Shown: positions 6,510 through 8,165 of the stretch, piece by piece
Layout of the letters: every line of letters starts with the position of its first letter
How positions within the stretch are numbered: the stretch's first letter is position 1
Assembly: GCA_022360075.1 (NCBI GenBank)
Contig: JAKSDN010001440.1
Coordinates: forward strand, 1 to 8,165
Length of the DNA stretch: 8,165 bases
Direction of reading: 5' to 3'
DNA from: Kiloniellales bacterium
Lineage (GTDB): Bacteria > Pseudomonadota > Alphaproteobacteria > Kiloniellales > JAKSDN01
Notes under the pieces: generated by a model
Told to the model about the DNA's origin: nothing
Database searches by the model: none
What the model saw: the letters and a program-made list of their open reading frames with translations, nothing else
Translations under genes and position numbers: made by a program

Positions 6510-6569
6510 CGCGGCTCACGAAGGGAAACGACGGCCAGCGCTCGGGGAACCGAAGTTCATCCAACACCC

Positions 6570-7964
6570 TCAGGACAGCGCCCAAACGGTCATCTTCGTA
6601 TCGAGCCCGCGGATCTCCTGGCCATCGTGTCGGATGAGATCGGACAACGTCCGCTCGTCTCCCCCGGCGTCACGGCGCACGCGTTCCAGCAGCGCCTCGC
6701 TGGCGGCGAGCTTGACCGAAAGCTGCCGCGTCAGGGCTTCGAGGCGGCTCGCCACATTGACCGTGTTGCCGATCACGGCGAACTCCAGGCGGTTCGATCC
6801 GATGTCGCCCAGCACCGCCGGGCCATAATGCAGGCCGAAGCTGGCCTCGATCGGCGGCTCGCCGCGCGAGGCCCGCTCTTCGTTCCACGCGGCGACGGAA
6901 CGGATCATGGCCCGGGCGCAGCGAAGCGCGTTCAGCGCATCGCCGTCGCGGGCGGTCGGCGTGCCGAAGGTCGCCATCAAGCCATCGCCCAGGTACTTGT
7001 CGAGCGTCCCGTCGTGCCGGAAGACCTCGTCCTCCATGCGATGGTGAAAGGCGCGCAGCGTCTCGATGACCTGCTGCGGGCTCTTGCCGGCGGCGTAGCG
7101 GGTGAAGCCGACGATGTCGACGAACAGCACCGCGACGTCCTGGGTACGGATCTGCTTGAGCGGCTCGTCGTTCTGCGAGAGCGACTCGACCACGTTGGGC
7201 GAGAAGTAGCGGGCGAGATTGGCCCGCTCGCGCTCGAGCGCCGCGTGGCCCATCATGAGCCGCGCGAAGCGGCGCACGGAAAGCGACAGGGTCGTGGCGA
7301 CGATGACGAAGACGACGACCTCCTGGATGCGGATGTAAAAGAGCAGGTTGTTGGGGTCCAAGAGCTCCGCCAACACCGTGCCGGCGCCGAACGCTCGCTG
7401 CGCCGCCTCGGTCAGCGCCTCGTTTTCGCGCGACAGGGCCCAAACGACGGCCAGGGCGAGAAGCCAAATGGTCCCGGTCACCGTTCCGATCCAGCGGACC
7501 GTGCGCCAGGAATAGGCCATAGTCGCGCTTGCCAGCAGAACGAAGAAGTACATGAAGCCTTGCGAGCGATATTCCATCGCCAGCGGCCAGTCGGCGCTGC
7601 CGAGCGGGTTCGGCACGACGATGACGATGGTCATCAGCACGAAGTCGGCGATCAGCAGAAGGACTTCGGCCCTCGAGCGGCCGACGCGGGCGACGCGGAG
7701 CTGCGCCCAGGCGATCAAGGCGAAGCAGAGCAACAAGGCCTCGAAGTAGAGAATCTCGAGCCTGAAATCGATGAACGGCAGCATGACGGCGATCACCGCC
7801 AGGGCGACCCAGCGCGCCCGCACCGCGAGCACCATGCCTTCGCGCTTGTGACGTTCGAGCGCCGCCTCGGTGAAGCGGCTGTGCACGCTGTCCCCATCCG
7901 ACGGCGCCCGCGACGAGCCGTTGCCGGTAGCGCCCGTTCCGGGCGTGGTGGCGAGGTTGGTCAC
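6570..7964 (-). CDS. Membrane-bound class III adenylate/guanylate cyclase
   Basis: A 464-residue protein predicted to make cAMP (or cGMP) from the nucleoside triphosphate. A polar N-terminus (residues 1-45) is followed by about six hydrophobic helices near 48-65, 70-88, 100-118, 137-152, 157-177 and 208-229. A linker, ERANLARYFSPNVVESL, then leads into the cyclase homology domain (about 274-464). D283 (VLFVDIVGFT) and D327 (LDKYLGDGLMATFG) are the metal-binding aspartates. K323 is the purine-recognition lysine, and N403 and R407 (NTVNVASRLE) are the transition-state residues. The second purine-recognition position, usually Asp or Thr, is A396 (EFAVIGN). All catalytic residues are present, so the enzyme should work as a homodimer; nucleotide choice is less certain. 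It starts with GTG, backed by AAGGAG 7 bases upstream. The six-helix region may sense a membrane or extracellular signal, not identifiable here. Confidence 0.92.
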   Translation of the reverse strand: MTNLATTPGTGATGNGSSRAPSDGDSVHSRFTEAALERHKREGMVLAVRARWVALAVIAVMLPFIDFRLEILYFEALLLCFALIAWAQLRVARVGRSRAEVLLLIADFVLMTIVIVVPNPLGSADWPLAMEYRSQGFMYFFVLLASATMAYSWRTVRWIGTVTGTIWLLALAVVWALSRENEALTEAAQRAFGAGTVLAELLDPNNLLFYIRIQEVVVFVIVATTLSLSVRRFARLMMGHAALERERANLARYFSPNVVESLSQNDEPLKQIRTQDVAVLFVDIVGFTRYAAGKSPQQVIETLRAFHHRMEDEVFRHDGTLDKYLGDGLMATFGTPTARDGDALNALRCARAMIRSVAAWNEERASRGEPPIEASFGLHYGPAVLGDIGSNRLEFAVIGNTVNVASRLEALTRQLSVKLAASEALLERVRRDAGGDERTLSDLIRHDGQEIRGLDTKMTVWALS

Positions 7965-7971
7965 GATCCTG

Positions 7972-7977
7972 CTCCTT
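7972..7977 (-). promoter_or_regulatory. Ribosome binding site for the GTG start of the cyclase
   Basis: The minus strand reads AAGGAG, 7 bases before the GTG codon at 7964. This is a near-consensus site and makes the GTG the likely start. Downstream in-frame ATG codons would cut into the polar N-terminus. Confidence 0.65.
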
Positions 7978-8036
7978 GGCGTTCGAGTCCGAGGGCCAGC
8001 ATAGACCGCGAGAGCGGAGTCTGGGGCGATCAGTGG

Positions 8037-8165
8037 CTAAGGTGCGGATGGGGAAGTTCTGGCTTCTGTCGTCGCCATCCAGATGCCGGCGAAGACGGCG
8101 ACCAGCCCGACGACCAGATTGAGCGTGACCGGCTCGTCGACGAGTTGCGTCGCGAGCAGGCCCGC
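8037..8165 (-). CDS. EamA/DMT-type transporter, C-terminal end (cut by window edge)
   Basis: Only the last 42 codons and a TAG stop (8039-8037) are inside the window. The translation contains LVDEPVTLNLVVGLVAVFAG followed by IWMAT and a short polar tail. In EamA/drug-metabolite transporters the final repeat typically ends with a '(G/D)EPLTLxxxxGxxLxxxGIxL' helix, and this fragment fits that well: a conserved E-P-V-T, then a hydrophobic last membrane helix with G-x-x-x-x-x-G-I. It was found by translating the edge directly. The substrate cannot be inferred. The next gene, the cyclase, starts 72 bases downstream, and no terminator is apparent between them. The family call is moderately sure given the short fragment. 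Confidence 0.65.
   Translation of the reverse strand, partial: AGLLATQLVDEPVTLNLVVGLVAVFAGIWMATTEARTSPSAP

Noticed and set aside
1..8165. Search for CRISPR arrays, tRNA or rRNA genes, transposases, phage genes and toxin-antitoxin pairs.
   Set aside because: No regularly spaced direct repeats, cloverleaf sequences or mobile-element protein motifs were seen on either strand.

Overview
The window is GC-rich DNA with nine genes, all on the minus strand and read right to left. Dense coding, GC-rich codon use, and a composite palindromic repeat of a style common in Alphaproteobacteria suggest an alphaproteobacterium. The C1 genes suggest it handles formaldehyde- or methanol-derived carbon through tetrahydromethanopterin (H4MPT). 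The exact lineage cannot be read from the sequence.

Right part (5073-8165): the C-terminal end of an EamA/DMT-type transporter (8037-8165), a six-helix membrane class III nucleotidyl cyclase with a GTG start (6570-7964), a GNAT acetyltransferase (6018-6509), and an AmpD-like zinc amidase with a C-terminal SH3b domain (5073-5945). They share orientation but no obvious pathway.

Left part (1-4918): a formylmethanofuran dehydrogenase/formyltransferase cluster in the order fwdD - fhcB/fwdB - fhcA/fwdA - fhcD/ftr - fhcC/fwdC, with fhcC cut by the window edge. FhcD moves the formyl group between H4MPT and a methanofuran-type carrier. FhcA is the amidohydrolase that interconverts the formyl carrier and formate, and FhcC is the beta-helical scaffold. 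The subunits would act as one cytoplasmic complex.

The main point of interest is subunit B. The characterised Methylobacterium extorquens Fhc complex only hydrolyses, because its B subunit has lost the metal site. Here B keeps four N-terminal cysteines for a [4Fe-4S] cluster, the active-site Cys-His pair (C119-H120) and the conserved R292. The cluster also begins with a separate FwdD, the molybdopterin-dinucleotide-binding subunit of the archaeal enzyme. This looks like a redox-competent Mo/W formylmethanofuran dehydrogenase coupled to formyltransferase in a bacterium. No ferredoxin-type electron partner lies in the window.

The two longest gaps within the C1 cluster (fhcA-fhcD and fhcD-fhcC) both carry palindromic repeats. 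One is a 117-base composite inverted repeat whose two arm differences are compensatory.
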